This document shows, in pieces, positions 1-11,866 of a stretch of DNA of 64,000 nt. The stretch is from Gnetum montanum (Eukaryota > Streptophyta > Gnetopsida > Gnetales > Gnetaceae). The stretch spans positions 50,739-114,738 of the forward strand of contig MNCI01008344.1 of NCBI GenBank assembly GCA_015680685.1. Direction: 5' to 3'. The notes below the pieces were generated by a model. That model saw only the letters and a program-made list of their open reading frames with translations. It had not been told where the DNA came from and did no database searches. Numbering within the stretch: position 1 is the first letter of the stretch; every line of letters starts with the position of its first letter. The translations under genes were made by a program, and so were the position numbers.

Positions 1-330
1 ATGCTCCCACCATGGTATAGACCCCTTAAAGATTCCTTATAACACACATAAGGACAAATGGTCAATCAATGAACTAATGACCATGTGTGTGCAAGAAGAG
101 GGAAGACTTGCTATGGAAGCGAAAGAGAGTGTGCATTTGGCTACACAAGGAAAGAATAAAGGACAAGCCAAAGGCAAGTAGAAGGTCAAATTGCCTACAC
201 AAGCTAATATTAAGAAATAATCCAAATGTTTTTTTTTTTTTGCAAAAAGAAAGGGCACATAAATAAGGATTGTTCTAAATATCAAAAATGGCTTGAAAAG
301 AAAGGTACTCAACTCTTACTTGTTTATTTT
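1..330 (+). pseudogene. C1 gag C-terminus with broken zinc knuckle
   Basis: Bases 32-181 read as the conserved end of a copia gag (KDKWSINELMTMCVQEE followed by a basic stretch), ending in a TAG. A one-base frameshift near base 30 separates it from the upstream LPP-Y motif. The knuckle follows at 226-275 as CKKKGHINKDC. The expected first Cys and the FF spacing are disrupted by a run of 13 T at 229-241. A canonical copia knuckle (C-F-F-C) would need about 8 T here, so slippage in the T run has both lengthened the spacer and shifted the frame. Gag packages element RNA, and this copy could not do so. Confidence 0.8.
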
Positions 331-723
331 GAATGTAATATGGTTGATGTTGGCCATGACACATGGTGGATTTATTCTGGTTCTACAATCCATGTTACCA
401 ATTCCTTGCAAGGGGTGAAAAACCTAAGGAAGCCAATGAGAACTGAGTCATGCATCTATTCAGGCAACAAGATGTGGAGGTAATCAGAACATGCATTTTA
501 GTTTTAAGCAGTGGTTTTCTTTTAGAATTGGAAAAGACATTTTATATTCCAAGTTTTTCAAGGAATTTAATTTCTATTTCAAGGCTTGTATCATTGGGAT
601 TTTACTTTAATTTTTCAGACACCATATTTAGTTTATATTATAGATTTGAACTTATTAGCAATGGTACATTGATAGAAGGTCTTTTCAAAAATTAATTTAC
701 AAAATGAAAATTCTTATACTTCT

Positions 724-1866
724 ATGCATGTTCATGTTGGCATTAAAAGATGTGTTATGAATGATGAATCCTCTATGTTGTGGCATCCTAGATTAGGACA
801 TATCTCTAGTGAAAGAATAAAGAGATTAGTAAATGATGGAGTACTTAGTATTCTAGATTTTACTAACTTTGACACTTGTGTGAACTGCATAAAGGGAAAG
901 CAGATCAATATGTCAAAGAAAGATGCCAATAGGAGTTTAGATATATTAGAGATCATACATACAGATATTTGTAGTCCAAATATGGATGCATATGGTCAAA
1001 AGTATCTGATTACCTTTATTGATAATTACTCACAATATATGTATCTCTACCTACTTCATAACAAGAGCAAAGCTTTAGATGCCTTTAAGGTGTTTAAGGA
1101 TGAAGTAGAGAAATAATGCGGTAAGAAAATAAAGATAGTGAGATTTGATAGAGGTGGTAAATACTATGCTAGATATACTAATGATGGACAAGCACCTAGT
1201 CCATTCGCTAAGTTTCTTCAAGAGCATGGAATTGTTGCCCAATACACTATGGCTAGTTCTCCATACCAGAATGGTATGATAGAAAGAAGAAACCAAACAT
1301 TATTGGACATGGTGCAGAGTATGCTTAGTGACTCTAAGCTTCCTAAGTCCTTGTGGATTGAAGCTCTCAAGAGGGTGGTGTATATATTAAGCTAAGTTCC
1401 AACCAAGGTTGTCTTAAAGAAACCATTTAAATTATGGAAAGGTTGGAAATCGAGTTTGTAACATATATGCATTTGGGAATGCCTGTCTGAAGTAAGAGTC
1501 TATAATCTACAAGAGAAGAGGATAGACCTAAGGACCATAAGTGGGTATTTCATTGGATATGCAGCATGGTCCAATGGATACAAATTTTATTTCCCATCAC
1601 ATACTACTAGGTTTTTGGAATCAAGGAATGTTAAATTTCTTGAGAATGACTTGATTAGTGGGAGTAGCAGATCTTGGAACATTGTTCCTGAGATAGATCA
1701 TATAGATGCTCAACTCACTATTTTAAATGATAGACTAATTGTTATGCATAATACGCCTAGAGCACGAATGCGTACTGAACAACAACCAGTCATTGAAGTT
1801 CCACAAATTGCTAATCAAGAAGTAGTAGATCTAGCTGAACAACAGATACCAAAACCTATTGAATAG
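724..1866 (+). pseudogene. C1 integrase (GAG-pre-integrase, core, C-terminal part)
   Basis: Residues encoded at 778-900 form the pre-integrase zinc region (LWHPRLGHIS, then CVNCIKGK). The core follows: the first acidic residue is in HTDIC near 960, and the last is in the NGMIERRNQTLLDM motif near 1270-1310. The middle part begins at 1138 after a stop at 1114-1116 and has lost the usual S-D-x-G-G-E context (it reads RFDRGGKY). The C-terminal GYFIGYA motif and following region run to about 1866 in two further frames. This enzyme would join element cDNA to the chromosome. At least four breaks make it non-functional. Confidence 0.85.
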
Positions 1867-2034
1867 CCTATTGAACATCATGATCCTCAAAAGAATGATG
1901 AACCAACATTAAGAAGATCTACTAGAGTAAGGTGATTAGCAATTCTTAGTGACCATATGATGTATCTACAGGAGTCTGACTACAACATAAGAGCTGAAAA
2001 TGATCCTAAAACATTTTCATAAGCCATGAGTTGT

Positions 2035-3340
2035 AAGGAATCTAACTTGTGATATGATGCCATGAAAGATGAAATGAACTCTATGTCATCTAATGGAGTT
2101 TGGGATCTTGACAAGTTTCTTGATGGTGTAAAAGCCATTGGATGCAAATGGGTCTTCAAGACTAAGACAGACTCATTGGGCAACATTGAAAGATATAAGG
2201 CCAAACTTGTTGCTAAAGGGTTCACTTAGAGAGAGGGAATAGATTACAAGGAGACCTTTTCTCTTATATCTAAGAAGGACTCCCTTCATGTTATCATGGC
2301 ATTGGTTGCCCATTTTGATCTTGAATTACATCAAATGGATGTGAGAACAACATTCCTTAATGGTGATCTAGAGGAATAACTTTATATAAAATAACCTGAA
2401 GGACTTTTCTCTAGTGATGATGAGCAATTGGTATGCAAGCTCAAGAAATCAATATATGGATTGAAACAAGCCTTCTATCAATGGTACTTAAAATTCCATG
2501 ATATCATCAGTTCATTTGGTTTTGAAGAAAAAATCATGGATCAATGTATATACCAAAAGGTTAGTAGGAGCAAAATCTATTTCCTTGTTCTATATGTGGA
2601 TGATATCCTTCTTGCAACCAATAATAGTGGATTTCTATATGAGGTGAAACATTTTCTCTTTAAGAATTTCAACATGAAGAATATGGGTAAGGCATCTTAT
2701 GTCATTGGCATATAGCTCCATAGGGATAGATCTAGATGTATTCTGAGACTATCGCAGGAAACCTATATCAATAAAGTTTTAGAAAGGTTTCGGATGAAAG
2801 ATTGTTCATCAAGTATAACACCCATTGTGAAGGGTGATAGGTTCATTTTTAACCAATGCCCTAAGAATGATTTAGAGAAATGTTAGATGAGCAAAATTTT
2901 GTATGTTTTAGCTGTTTGAAGCTTTATGTATGCTTAGGTCTACACAAGACCTAACATTGCATTTGCTGTGGAAATGTTGGGCAGATATCAGAGTAATCTA
3001 GGTATTGATAATTGGAGGACTATAAAGAAAGTGATGGGGTGCCTTCAAGGTACAAAAGACTACATGCTTATGTATAAATGAATTGACTCCTTGGAGGTGA
3101 CTAGCTACTCTAACTCAGACTTTTCTAGCTGTGTTGATTCACAGNNNNNNNNNNNNNNNNNNNNNNNNNNNNNNNNNNNNNNNNNNNNNNNNNNNNNNNN
3201 NNNNNNNNNNNNNNNNNNNNNNNNNNNCCTTGGACAAAGGAAATGCCAGCAAAGTCATTTAAAGATCATGTACTTCAAATGGGACTTGGTTCCATAATAT
3301 AATTTGTTGTACATACAAATTATAGTCTTAATGAAACTCT
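2035..3340 (+). pseudogene. C1 reverse transcriptase and RNase H
   Basis: RT begins near 2060 with NGVWDLD and CKWVFKTK, continues through YKAKLVAKGFT (then a TAG) and HQMDVRTTFLNGDLEE (TAA), and reaches the open stretch 2428-2715 with YGLKQAFYQWY and the catalytic YVDDILLAT, in which both Asp residues remain. RNase H follows from about 2720 with several TAG/TAA codons (RPNIAFAV, then GCLQGTKDYML and an SDSDF-like SNSDF). It is cut by the assembly gap at 3145-3227. The short tail after the gap ends near 3297. Most stops are TAG or TAA at plausible Gln positions. Confidence 0.88.
3145..3227. other. Assembly gap (83 N)
   Basis: Unknown bases inside the RNase H region of C1. The true length may differ. 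Confidence 0.99.
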
Positions 3341-3560
3341 TATTCAGTTATGCTATTTTCTCATATGGTTTACACATATAGTTATTAGAGAAAGTACACA
3401 TATGGTAGGACCTATAATGAACATTGGGTTTATTTAGAAAGTTAAGTTACCATATAAGGAATTACATTTGAAAGATGATGTATTGTAAACACATTAAGAG
3501 GAACTATCACCATGATTCATGCATTTATTTCTTGAACTTTGAACTTTATCAAATATGAAG

Positions 3561-3574
3561 ACCAAGTGGGAGAT
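3561..3574 (+). promoter_or_regulatory. C1 polypurine tract
   Basis: ACCAAGTGGGAGAT lies directly before the 3' LTR. This purine-rich sequence (AAGTGGGAGA) is the standard plus-strand primer site of plant copia elements. Confidence 0.8.
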
Positions 3575-4151
3575 TGTAGCATGCGTTACCTACTAACATG
3601 CTTTATGCATTAGTTAATCCATGAAAGTGGCCACCATGCCCGCTAATGCATTTTATGGGTTAGTTAATGCATGAAAGTGGCCACCATGCCCATTAACACA
3701 TTTTTATGGATTAGTTAATGCATGAAAGTGGCCACCATACCCACTAACGTGTTTTTATGAGTTGGTTAACACATCAAGGTGGTCTCCATATCTGATAACG
3801 TGTTTTTTACACATTGTCATTGGGTCTCTTATGGTAACTAATTTCGTGGCCTATAAATTCGATCTTGATGGAAGAACAAAGGCACCATGAATCACAATAG
3901 GATTGCAGTTTTGGTCCCTTTCACAAATGCTTGAAGATTGCATACACCATTGTTGTAGAGTGCTCATGTGAAAGAAGAATCAAAATGCCAAAATTAATTT
4001 GAGACATTAATGGCTGAAGGTCAATTCCATTTGCTCAAGAATTGTGCATTTCTAGATATTTATGCATGTGAATTTCTTGTGCCATTTTCTTCTACATTCT
4101 GTACTCTGATTACTTGTGCCATCTAGTTTTCTGTACAATTATTTTCCTACA
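3575..4151 (+). repeat. C1 3' LTR
   Basis: Starts TGTAGCATGC right after the polypurine tract. A TATA-like CCTATAAATTCG lies near 3850. The end is placed at the CA at 4150-4151 (TTTTCCTACA), which is tentative because the 5' LTR is not available for comparison. Confidence 0.7.
3603..3805 (+). repeat. Four-copy 50-51 bp tandem repeat in the C1 LTR
   Basis: Copies start near 3603, 3653, 3704 and 3755. The core GAAAGTGGCCACCAT is nearly identical in the first three and decayed in the fourth. It lies upstream of the TATA-like box, in U3, where duplicated blocks often act as enhancers. The function is inferred only. Confidence 0.85.
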
Positions 4152-5764
4152 AAAGACTGATGTTTAGAGCTTATAATGAGAATAGACTATGTAAATTTCA
4201 AGGTAGAAATCAAATTTCCAAGAAGTTTCTTGTGGATGAGTAGACAACACAAGAACACCAATGTGTACTTGAAAAGGTTTTCAACTTGCATGATGGTCAA
4301 GGGCCATGAAAACCCTAATTTGATGCTTGAGTTGAGAAAACTAGAATCCATAGTACTCTATGATGACTCTACGTCCTGGTGAAGGTCTCAAAGACACTTA
4401 TGAATTTCTTAGTCTTATTTACTTCATTATTTAATTGTTCTAGTGCATACTAGTGAAGGTCTCAAGGAACCTTCTGAATTTCTTAATCTTATTTACTTTA
4501 TTTTGTTTACCTTCATTATTTAATTATTCCACTACCATGTAGGGCTAATAAGGAAGAACTAACATTGTAATGTTATTATTAATCATGAGCATATATTTAG
4601 TGCCTTCTCTTAATGCTGGTTGGTTACCGAATTCTTTGAGTTAGATGGTTCATAATGTGGGAATGCAACATCATCACATGGTCAAAGTTATTAAAACTTA
4701 TATTTTTTATTCTTAGCCATTGTTAAAATCCTAATGTAGATTAAATGATCTTTTAGGATGAAAAATAAATAATAATTCATGCTCATTCAACCAAACTTGT
4801 TTGTTTATATATTTTTAACTCTAGCCTCTATATAAAAAATAATTAGCATGATTTATGCCTTGAACAAAAGAGGAAGAATTTTCTAACATAAATTATGAAT
4901 TATGACCAAAATATTTCCACCATTCAAATCATTCACTATTAGGTATATTAAATAGAATAATCTTAATTTCAGAAGAGAATCATGAATTTCCAAATGTGTA
5001 AAATGGCCACAACCACCAGTTATTTGTCACAATGCTTGTGTTCTGAATTTGAACATCTACTTTGTGGCAATAATTTGTTGATAAATTGATTTGTTCATAC
5101 TTATATATTGCATTCTACTAATGCAACCTAGATTCATAAACAAAGTTTTTAAAAGAAATTCCATATTGCTAAGAATGAGCTTCCATTGTAACTAGTGGCA
5201 TATATTCATTGAGATCTCCACTATTGCAATTCATCAATAGATGTGAAGATCACTCTTGCTAGTATTCCTTTATCAGATATGATATTATTTTATCCTTTTT
5301 GTAAACATATCAAAATAAAGTAGAAATGTACAATTTATGATAAAAAAATTCATTGATATACAACTTTAAAAAATTGCTAAACTTTGTTGATGTTTTTAAA
5401 CAATAAGGAAGAAAAGGAAATACATAAAAGAAGATTAAGTATCTTTTGAATAAAACATTTCACTTAACAATCACAAATCATATGCTTAACAAATAAATTA
5501 AAATAAAGAGGCGTTTGCGCAATTTGCACCTATAGTTATGAGCATCCTCATCCCATAAGATGAGTAAGGAAGAAAAATCCAAGTAATTGTAAAGTTAGTA
5601 TACTCTTATGTTGAGTTTTTGTTTATAGACATCTTCTAGATCCTGACTACTTCAACCATAATTTTTATTTCTAGAATGTGTTTAATCAGTATGCATAGTA
5701 TGGTTATGTTGCTAAGTGAATAAAAGACCAAGATCTTATAGTCAAGTTTTAACATGTTTGTTCC
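4152..5764. other. AT-rich stretch without a recognisable gene
   Basis: No domain, LTR end or RNA gene was recognised on either strand. The 68-residue reading frame at 4176-4382 shows no family resemblance. One imperfect direct repeat is listed separately. Base composition is very AT-rich with long A or T runs. This may be old unrelated flanking DNA, or a transposon too decayed to read. Confidence 0.5.
4377..4535 (+). repeat. Imperfect direct repeat, two copies
   Basis: The segment beginning GGTGAAGGTCTCAA near 4377 and the one near 4462 share GTGAAGGTCTCAA, then GAATTTCTTA and TCTTATTTACTT, then TTCATTATTTAATT. The second copy has about 12 extra bases. It looks like a simple local duplication. 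Confidence 0.75.
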
Positions 5765-6229
5765 ATGATATTCACTGTGGAGCTTTCCCTTCTATTGTTC
5801 CAAAAGAGGTATGTCTCTTTCATGTACCACTCCCCAATAGAAGTGATGATTGCCCACATGGAAGAGGTTTGTAATTATGTTCTCACTTCTGCTAGAGCAT
5901 GTTCTAGAAATGGTCCAAAGTTCAGTTCTTGGAGAATTGAGTGTTGGATTTCATGGGACCTAATGGTATCAAGGCAGGCTTGTGTTAGTATGACTTTCAA
6001 CCTCTGTATGGATCTTGGTGCTTCCCCACACTGTGATTGTTTTATTTCAATCTTCTTTGGGAATCTGTCGAATAGATTCCACTTCGAGCTCCTCTTGAAG
6101 AGGTCCTATTGCATGGGTTGCTTCTGGTTGTTCCTGGAGCAATTCTTGTTGGCCCCTTCTAGCCCTTGGTTGTTTTTTCCTTAGTTGCAATGGTCCTCTC
6201 TCCTTTGTTCATTTCAGTCTTGGTGCCAT
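5765..6229 (-). pseudogene. A1 accessory ORF (putative plant transposon protein), N-terminal fragment
   Basis: Homologous to the accessory ORF of A2 at 30397-33241. The start codon (6227-6229, minus strand) opens MAPR. A basic, Gln-rich segment with HAIGPLQEELEVESI follows, matching the A2 segment HAMGPLREEAKVESI. After a frameshift it continues with LQELNF, then AIITSIGEWYM, then LFWNNRR, matching A2 QELNFDYFLEQ, WPIITSIREWYM and FRFWNSRK. The similarity ends at about 5765, where the protein should run on for several hundred residues. The plus-strand reading frame of 139 residues here is only a shadow. Role unknown. It sits downstream of integrase, where Athila elements can carry an env-like gene. 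Confidence 0.72.
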
Positions 6230-6670
6230 CTATAATTCCAACATGACCATAGGTTAGCAATTGTTGTGTAACATGAAACAATTGGAAATTCCTTCTCTCC
6301 TTGGAACAGTTACACTTGGCTAAGTTGTGATTATGGCTAATTTACTGATTTTAATCATTGTTTTATTTGTATTTTAATGTTAATAAGTCATTCTGGAAGG
6401 TGTTGGAAGGGTTAACTCTCAAGAATTGATGGTTTCATATTGTTGTATTCATTATCACCTTAGGGGAGGTTAGAATTTTTTTAAAAAAAGATTTCATTAG
6501 AAACCTTAAGGTTTGCGGCCCCCATGATCAGAAGCCTACCTATGGTAGCTACAGGATCAAAGAACGGAGTAATTTGAATAGTTGGCAAGTTATAGACTTT
6601 GGAAGGTTTTGGGCTCTAAAAAATGGCAAAAACTTCCCTTGTGTTATGAAGCAAATGTCAAAAAATTACA

Positions 6671-6795
6671 AAGTCTCAACGGTATTTATAGAAGTTTTAG
6701 CTTGTGTCGACTAGGCCTAGTCGATGGAGTTGGTTGCATCAACTAGGCCTGGTTGACGTAGTTGTTGACCATCGTTGAATTTTGTTGACTTGGTC
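6671..6795 (-). promoter_or_regulatory. A1 internal U3-like promoter upstream of the accessory ORF
   Basis: On the minus strand a block of CGACTAGGCCTAGTCGA-type palindromes (6706-6768) is followed by CTATAAATACC (TATA box, about 6681-6691). The accessory start codon is about 450 bases further on. The A1 5' LTR has the same layout in its U3: CGACTAGGC palindromes followed by CCTATAAAAATG. The resemblance to its own LTR promoter suggests a second promoter for the accessory ORF. That it functions is inference. Confidence 0.6.
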
Positions 6796-8389
6796 AAACT
6801 TCCAAAATATAGAGAATGTTTTAGTGAAATTGGGTTCAAATGGAAGCCTAAAAAGCCATGAACATAATGAGAATAGTAAAAGAGGATTTTGAAGTCTAGA
6901 AAATTTAGAAAATTGAGAAAATGTTTTGGAGAATGAATTTAATGAAAGTTTTAAGGAGCACAAAGTGGAATAAATAACAGAATATGTGAACGATAGGATT
7001 GTAGTAATGTCTAAGGTAAGGTGCTTGACTATCCAAACTAAGAGATATGCAAGTGGGTCCTCCCCATAGTAGGCACATGCCCTTTTTGCCCTTACATAAC
7101 CTCAACAAAGGAGTTTGTGGATCCTAGCGTTGATTTAATGGTAATAAAAAGTTAAGCACGAACTCAAAAGAATCTATCCAAGAATCCTAACACATCAAAC
7201 TAAGACATTGACCATAACATAGAAACTGGCAATGAGGCGAGTTGTGGCAACATAGATGGATGATGGAGAGGGTGGAATGGAATCTTGAATTGAGTTCATA
7301 AGAAGTCCCTTATGGAGTTTGTATTTAAAATGACCTAAGAAGATCCATCCTTACTCTAGACCAAAATCAATCCCTTTTAGTGACTTTGCATTGTCACTCT
7401 AAGACCAATCCACCCCCTCGAGACACAAGAGTGCTTCTACAAAACAACCACTATTCCACAAAGAGAAGAAAAGAGAACTAGGAAGTGAGAGAGGGCCTTA
7501 GTTAGAGGGATCTTTAAGCATGGGTAACATGTATTTTTAGTCCCATAACTAGTTATTGTAGCCCATTTATTTGTCTAAGGGGCATGCTTTGAATTCCCAT
7601 CATGTTTTTTTTGTGTCTTTGTTTTTCTTTTTTCTTTTTTCTTTTGGATGGAAACCACACCATGCAAAAACTTTATTTGACTTCCTATTAGTGGTTGGAA
7701 TGGAATGGTAAGAAGTCCATGAAAAAATAGTCTATCACTCAAGCAAGTAGAAGAGTACAAAAAGTATTCAGTCCCCTTGAAGTCACATCATGTACAAACC
7801 TTTGAATCCTTCCCAATTTCATAAATGATTAAGGTCATCAATTGATTAAAAATTTCTTTAATGAAAGAGACCTCAAAATCCCAGAACAAGGAAAACCATA
7901 GAGTTTGCTGGATGGGTAGATAACATGGACTCACTACCTATTCCATGAAAACTAAACCATTTCATAGTCATTAGACATTAGAATTCAAAAATAGAAACTA
8001 GACAGTAACAATCACAACATTAAGCACAAACCATCATGAGTACATAGCAACAATGGCACTATGTCCTACAATAATAAAGCATTTTTATTAGAAAAAATTT
8101 GAAAATCACACTCAAACCAAACAAGGTAAAATATATCATAATGTGTAAAATATTAAAAAAAGGTTCAAATGTACTAATGATGGTGTAAAACAAAAAATTA
8201 TGTAAATGGAAAAAAAGAAAAAAAAATTGAAAATCAAAAATTTGTAAAATAAATAGCTTGTAAAATCAAAGTGTGGAAAAAAATAGAAAATTAAGAAGCC
8301 ATATGGATGGTTAGCATGGATGACCACCTCCTCCATGACTAAGTTGGAAGGAGAAGATCCAAAAAATTGAATGTGATTGTCCATTAGCT
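6796..8389 (-). other. A1 3' region between integrase and internal promoter
   Basis: Non-coding or decayed DNA that also occurs in A2 (27906-29540), A3 (18600-19820) and A4 (58560-59720). Landmarks on the minus strand are the SPPSNSVMGD-like coding remnant near 8340 just after integrase, a T-rich tract at 8130-8290, a conserved block around 7500-7600, the sequence complementary to CCCCTTGAAGTCACA near 7776, and an A/T-rich block near 6800-6960. No full reading frame is conserved between copies, so I regard it as untranslated. Confidence 0.65.
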
Positions 8390-9420
8390 AAGGTGGTAGT
8401 TGCACTGGCCTGTCTTGGTTCTAGAAAAGGTTTCACTTATTGGATGTTGATCAACTGCTTTTGATTTGGGCTCTTAGGTTTGTAGATTAACATGGCCCTA
8501 GAGGGAAAGGTTTGAAAAATTATATAAGGTCCCTCCCACAATGTTTGGAACTTCATTTTCTAGGGTACATGTGTGGGATTCTAATAGAGAACCTTATCTC
8601 CCGATTGAAGTTTTACTTTCCATATTATTAGGTCATGATGTTGCTTACTGAATGTCTTATGCACTTCATTCAAAGATAGGGCTACTAATCGATTCTTATC
8701 TAGCACAATAAGATTGATCAATATTTCTCTTTTTGCTAGACCCAAGTTAAGATTTAGATCATAGGCTATTGAGAGTATATGGAGCTCAAATTAAATTGGA
8801 AGCATTGGAAGTTTTTTGTACACTAGCTCATAAGGAGAGTAGCCAATAGGGAATTTCCATGTCAAGTCATAGGCCCAAAGGACATCATTGATTTTTGTGC
8901 TCCAATCTCTCCTATATTTTTTTATGTTCCTTGTTAGGATCTTTGTAATCTCTCAGTTAGTTACCTCTACTTGACCATTGGCTTGGAGGTGATATGGTGT
9001 TGTTAATTTATGTTCAACCCCCAAGCATTGCATTAACTTTCTAAAAGTGGTACCTATAAAATGAGTTCCATTGTTAGAAATCAGTGCATGTAGCACCCCA
9101 AACCTATTTACAACATGTTGTGTTACAGATATAGTAGCAATAGATGATGTACAGTTGGTAACAACCACTACTTCTACCCATTTAAGGTAGTAGTTGACTA
9201 CTACAATGATATATGCCTTTCCATTGGACATGGGTGTGATAGGATCCATGAAGTCTGTGCCCCATATGTCAAAGAGCCCCTATGGTTGAATCCACTATAG
9301 AGAATCCTTCGTAGATGCATTCATCCCACCATCTCTTTGATAGCACTCACAAGATTAAACAAACTAGTGGACATCCCTAAAGATTAGAGGCCAATAGTAT
9401 TTTGCCATCAGGATTTTTAT
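8390..9420 (-). pseudogene. A1 integrase
   Basis: Minus strand: the end of the zinc-binding region (SCECYQRDGGM), then the core with WGTDFMDPITP (first Asp), LISNNGTHF where the second catalytic Asp is Asn, and NGQVEVTN (Glu). A TAA follows at about 8952, then YRRDWSTKINDVLWAY and the C-terminal GDKVLY and GPYIIFQTFPSG motif that corresponds to the gypsy GPY/F module. No chromodomain is visible. The Asp-to-Asn change plus several stops make this copy inactive. Its closest relatives are the integrases of A2 and A3 in this window. Confidence 0.88.
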
Positions 9421-9619
9421 GGTCATGGACCTCCTTGCATAGTGGCCTCCACAAGGGCCTTCATGAGGATCATGAAGAATGCATAGTTGATCCACATAAG
9501 AGACATACTAAGAAACTAGGCCATCATCACACACCTTGTAAAGGTTTCCGTTGATTTCTATGAAGTACTTTGCCTAATGAAGAAACTGTTATTTCTTCAT
9601 ATCATTTTTTTTCTATGGG

Positions 9620-11300
9620 AACTTGATCGCTTATTGCTCCTATAAAGAGGAGTTTGTCTAAAAATTGATCAAAGAGTGGACTCTCCTCTTTGTTATCCCA
9701 TCTTAACCAAGAGAAATAGTCAACAATCACATTCTCAATCCCTTTTCAATCTACCATTGTGAGATTGAATCCCTATAAGATCACAAGTCACCATATGATA
9801 CGGGGGCATACCATTGGCTTATTCATCAGGAAGTAAATGGCACTGTGATCTATATGCACAAATACTTTATAACCAAGCACATAGTGCCTAAACTTGTTGA
9901 GAGCATACACCACTACCATCAATTCTTTCTCAATTTTAGTGTAATTTAATTAATCACTCACAATGCTTTGGCTTGTGTAGTGTATATAATATGGACATTT
10001 CTTATTGTCCAACTATGTAAGCATAGCTCCCAATTCATAATTAGATGCATCTTCATTATGTGGAATGGTTGGGACTAGTCTAATGCCTGTAAAATTAGAG
10101 TTTTTACAAGTTTATCCTTCAACTGTTGGAATGCATTTTCACACTCCTTGGTCCAAAAAAATGGTGCATCTTTCTTTGTAGGCTCAACCAATGACTTTTT
10201 TATTTTAGAGAATTTCTCTATGAATCACCAATAGTAGCTAGTGTGTCCAAGTAATGATTAGAGATCTTTAACTATCTTTGGTTATCGTGTTATTTCTTAG
10301 ATGATATTTATCTTCTCCAAGTCTACCTTAATCCCTTTTTGTAAAATTCAATACCCCAACACAATGCCTTCCTAGACCATTAGATGGCTTTTATGCCAAT
10401 TAAGCCTGAGGTTTGTTTTAACATATCTTTTTAATACCTACTCAAGGTGATCCAGGGCTTGCTAAAATGTATCCCCATAGGTAGAAACATCATCCATAAA
10501 GACTTCTACCTCACTACCAATTTGTTGTTGAGAAATACTAGGGACCAGGCAATGAAATGTTGCAAGGGTATTACATAGATCAAAAGGCATTTTATGCTAT
10601 GAAAAATTTCCCCAGGGACTTGTGAATGTTGTATTGGCCTGATCTTCTAGCAAAATTTGGATTTTGTTATAGCCACTATAACCATCCAAGAAGCTATAAT
10701 AAGAATCCTTGGATCTAGTGTCCAACACCTGATCTAAAAATGGCAATGGAAAATGATCTTTAAACATTACCATATTCAATAACCTGAAGTTCACACAAAC
10801 TCAACACTGGCCACCTTTCTTTGGCCCAATTACAAGTGGGCTAAGCCACTCACTATCCACAATGGGATAGATGAACCCCTCCTTGAGGAGTTGTTCTATT
10901 TCCTCCTTGACAATCTATTTCAATTTTGGGTTTAGCCACCTCTGCAGCTACCTTCTTGGCTTCATGGCCATGTCACTGTAAATGCAATGCTAGCATATCT
11001 ATGGGTCAATTCCTGTAAGTTTGAGATATGACCAAGCAAAGGTTGTTGGCCACTTTTTGATGACCTGCAAGAACTTATCTTTTTTTTTTTGAGGAGTAAG
11101 ATTTGCATTGATTATGATTAGCTTACCATTTTTCAAACATGCATACTCCATGCTGATCGGTAGAGTTTTTAACTCTAGGGGCCTGTTTGAAATTTTTAGG
11201 TATTTCCAACTCTCCCCAACATATATCATCATTTTCTTCATTGGAGAGTTGGCAATGAAGTTACTCAAGTTTATCCATGCCTTCAACATAAGCACATGTC
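9620..11300 (-). pseudogene. A1 reverse transcriptase and RNase H
   Basis: Minus strand, starting in the linker before RT (PTTFAWSYLKLTGIDP). Then come NPKLK, KEEIEQLLKEGFIYPI, SPLVIGPKKGG, the open stretch 10794-10597 (FKDHFPLPFLDQVLDT, LDGYSGYNKIQI), and the catalytic FMDDVSTYG with both Asp residues present. RNase H follows and is badly decayed, with the YTxIEKEL region near 9950-9900. Many in-frame TAG/TAA codons occur. RT copies element RNA, and no uninterrupted frame remains. Confidence 0.88.
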
Positions 11301-11458
11301 AGGATCCCAGTAAGTTCCATGCATAGTGTGTTGTTATCAAAGTCAGATGTCAACCACTAGATGCCATTCTATTTTGTGGCTACTGCATATAGGAACCTTT
11401 GAATATCTTATTTATTTTCACACTAATTGCATGCTTTAATGAATGTACTTTTGATGGA

Positions 11459-11866
11459 CTAGATCTTTTGCATGCAATTGCACTTGTTATCATTGTATGC
11501 AATGCATGGAACACGCTTCTTCTCTAAATGTCCAAATTCATTTTTCTTGGAGATTTCCAAGGAGTGGTTCCTTATACACATACGTGCATCTACTATGCTT
11601 AACCAAGCCCTTTCCATAATGATGGGGAAGTCACCTTTACATTTTTCAACCTTGATCACCAAAAAATTGGTAGGGTAGGACCACCCACAAATTGTGGTCA
11701 CAATGTCCTTCACTAATCCTAAAGGAATAGTGTTTGATTGGTCTACCAATTCTAAAAAAATGTTTCTCTTCTTAAGAGGTGGTAGGTTCCAGGCTTTGTA
11801 CATGTCATGGGAGATGAGATTGACATCAAAACTAGAATCAAGAAGAGCCTTTCATGGCTCATGTCC
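11459..11866 (-). pseudogene. A1 aspartic protease
   Basis: Minus strand. The active-site loop reads LDSSFDVNLIS, where A3 has the normal DSGSSVNLIS, so the catalytic triplet D-S-G has become D-S-S. The open stretch 11803-11459 then gives NLPPLKKRNIFLELVDQS, IPLGLVKDIVTTICGW and FLVI, the usual second half of a gypsy retropepsin. A further segment with VPCIAY and CNCMQ links to RT. This enzyme would cleave the Gag-Pol precursor. Confidence 0.85.

Larger units (their letters stand above)
1..4151 (+). mobile_element. C1: Ty1/copia retrotransposon, 5' end outside the window
   Basis: Domains follow the copia order on the plus strand: end of gag with a CCHC-type zinc knuckle, GAG-pre-integrase and integrase, then reverse transcriptase and RNase H, then polypurine tract and 3' LTR. 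Integrase preceding RT is what separates copia from gypsy. The 5' LTR, primer site and most of gag lie outside the window. Every domain has frameshifts or stops, so the copy is dead. A 3' target duplication cannot be tested because the other end is missing. Confidence 0.92.

Noticed and set aside
4176-4382. 68-residue ORF right after the copia LTR
   Set aside because: Short, in AT-rich DNA, no recognised motif, and no homologous copy in the window.
5765-6184. 139-residue plus-strand reading frame that looks like a hydrophobic protein
   Set aside because: It is the antisense shadow of the A1 accessory ORF. The minus strand matches the A2 protein, and the plus-strand frame is not conserved at 30391-30600 beyond what that implies.
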